This document shows positions 39,914 to 40,645 of a stretch of 40,645 bases of DNA, in pieces. This DNA comes from a virus, in the IMG/VR virus record IMGVR_UViG_3300037493_000506, positions 1 through 40,645 of that record. One strand, given 5' to 3'. Below the pieces are notes generated by a model. That model was not told the DNA's origin. It searched no databases and worked only from the letters and a program-made list of their open reading frames with translations. Numbering within the stretch: the first letter of the stretch is position 1; every line of letters begins with the position of its first letter. A program made the position numbers and the translations under genes.

Positions 39914-40281
39914 TTGTTTCTGTTAAATAGTTTGTCCGCTTCATATCTCCATATGAAACTGATGATGTCTTTAATTTCTTTTGACTTGACCCTAGTGTGC
40001 ATCTCGTCCGCCTCTTCGTTGTCGAACACTTCATACAAGTGGTAGCCATCATCCAGTATCTGAACGTGAAACCCACCGGCATAACTCATTACATGCACGC
40101 AGTTGGTCTTGAACTTTTCTCTGAAGGTGAACTCATCAACCGGTGATATGAGCGCGGTGTTTGCGAACTCAGTCTTGGTTACTTGGTGCCCATCAATGGA
40201 TCGTTGTAAAAAGTGAACGGCATTCCTGTTGCCGTATACCTTCATCTTTTCTTCTAGCAATTCTTTATGTAAGTCTTTCAT
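39910..40281 (-). CDS. hypothetical protein (123 aa)
   Basis: A soluble alpha-beta protein with N-terminal helix (KDLHKELLEEKMKVYGNRNA), a beta-rich centre (CVHVMSYAGGFHVQILDDGY) and a C-terminal helix ending EADKLFNRNK. No catalytic or DNA-binding motif is visible. ATGA overlaps on both sides (39910-39913 and 40278-40281) show tight translational coupling with the DnaA-like gene, so a role in replication control is possible but not supported by sequence. Confidence 0.6.
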   Translation of the reverse strand: MKDLHKELLEEKMKVYGNRNAVHFLQRSIDGHQVTKTEFANTALISPVDEFTFREKFKTNCVHVMSYAGGFHVQILDDGYHLYEVFDNEEADEMHTRVKSKEIKDIISFIWRYEADKLFNRNK

Positions 40282-40523
40282 ATATCCTTTTCTTTATTTA
40301 TGTTTTTGATGTACCATTCAATCAATTCCAATGCCCGTTTGTAACCTTCCCTATAACCATCGGAGTAACTCATTTCTTTTCCCATAATTTCCATTTCACT
40401 GGCTTGTTCAAAAAGGATTTGATATTTTGCGGTTACCTTATCCCCGTATGTTGTTTTATCAACAACGATAATTTTGTGTTCCACCAATTGATTATACAAC
40501 CACGGGGCGATTAAATTATTCAT
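40278..40523 (-). CDS. hypothetical protein (81 aa)
   Basis: The start is ATG 40523 (MNNLIAPWLYNQLVEHKIIV) rather than the longer frame from 40622, because GGAGGT lies 5 bases upstream and the other choice would cover the coding end of the preceding gene. The protein is mixed in its first half and helical in the second (SYSDGYREGYKRALELIEWY). The motif YxDGYxxGYxxAL is a helix common in small phage proteins. Function unknown. It overlaps neighbours by 8 and 4 bases. Confidence 0.55.
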   Translation of the reverse strand: MNNLIAPWLYNQLVEHKIIVVDKTTYGDKVTAKYQILFEQASEMEIMGKEMSYSDGYREGYKRALELIEWYIKNINKEKDI

Positions 40524-40645
40524 TGTTACCTCCGAATGTTTCGTTGTAATGTTCCTCAATAGTTGCTGCCACATCAACTCCACCTCCCAATAAAGGCCCA
40601 TTGCAATACCAATCTTCAACAAAATCTACCACCTCCTTATGGTGC
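40516..40645 (-). CDS. C-terminal end of a hypothetical protein (partial)
   Basis: The minus-strand frame entering from the right edge is open for 42 codons and stops at TAA 40518-40516. The visible part includes KEVVDFVEDWYCNGPLLGGG and ends TIEEHYNETFGGNNE. It overlaps the next start by 8 bases, the same coupling seen through this operon. The rest lies outside the window, so no function is assigned. Confidence 0.5.
   Translation of the reverse strand, partial: HHKEVVDFVEDWYCNGPLLGGGVDVAATIEEHYNETFGGNNE

Noticed and set aside
1-40645. Stop codon reassignment, known in some crAss-like phages
   Set aside because: TAA, TGA and TAG all end genes at sensible positions (TAG at 4913 and 32421, TGA at 1205, 4156 and 7137), and no gene is interrupted by an in-frame stop that recoding would repair.
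1-40645. CRISPR arrays, transposons, integrase or diversity-generating retroelement
   Set aside because: No regularly spaced long repeats with unique spacers, no transposase, recombinase or reverse-transcriptase motifs were seen. The iterons are too short and closely set to be CRISPR repeats.

Overview
This window is a piece of a tailed bacteriophage genome, probably infecting a member of the Bacteroidota. The host call rests on several TAnnTTTG boxes (the Bacteroidota -7 promoter element) just upstream of gene starts, the general lack of Shine-Dalgarno sequences, and a BT4734/VirE-N type primase-helicase. The terminase, portal and major capsid proteins, a separate tail module and a giant ejection-type protein resemble crAss-like podoviruses (Crassvirales). 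That resemblance is from memory of the families and was not tested by a search. The standard genetic code fits, since TAA, TGA and TAG all end genes.

Layout. Positions 1-32421 are all on the plus strand: the end of an appendage gene and a compact lysis block with overlapping genes (1-2422) closed by a strong terminator; a short accessory block with a C1q/TNF-like virion protein, a possible GroES-fold protein and a 2OG-Fe(II) oxygenase-like protein (2487-4632); the packaging and head genes, namely a TerS candidate, TerL, portal, scaffold candidate and major capsid protein (4632-12196); a conserved gene isolated between two terminators (12294-13043); neck and tail genes including a 1551-residue tail protein (13121-21768); a GNAT-like gene; and an ejection-protein module ending in a 2501-residue protein (22207-32421).

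Positions 32430-40645 are all on the minus strand and hold replication and recombination genes. Read from the right edge these are small unknown genes, a stand-alone DnaA domain IV-like protein, a Sak3/DUF1071 single-strand annealing protein, a RecE/Cas4-like exonuclease, an SSB-like protein, a terminator, a repeat-rich non-coding gap, a primase-helicase, an SF2/SNF2-type helicase, two small unknown genes, a VRR-NUC nuclease and a second PD-(D/E)XK-like protein. The two transcription units converge with only 8 bp between their stop codons.

The most interesting signal is the 285-bp gap between the SSB-like gene and the primase-helicase. It carries five direct copies and one inverted copy of TATGTTGAAAATG, four of them spaced 20-21 bp apart, beside a 66-nt C-free A-rich stretch. 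The complementary core TTTTCAACA matches the DnaA box TTATCCACA at 7 of 9 positions, and the phage encodes its own DnaA domain IV-like protein with an altered recognition motif. Together these suggest a phage-specific origin and initiator system (inference). The longest stretch without a gene is this gap; no other gap exceeds 100 bp.
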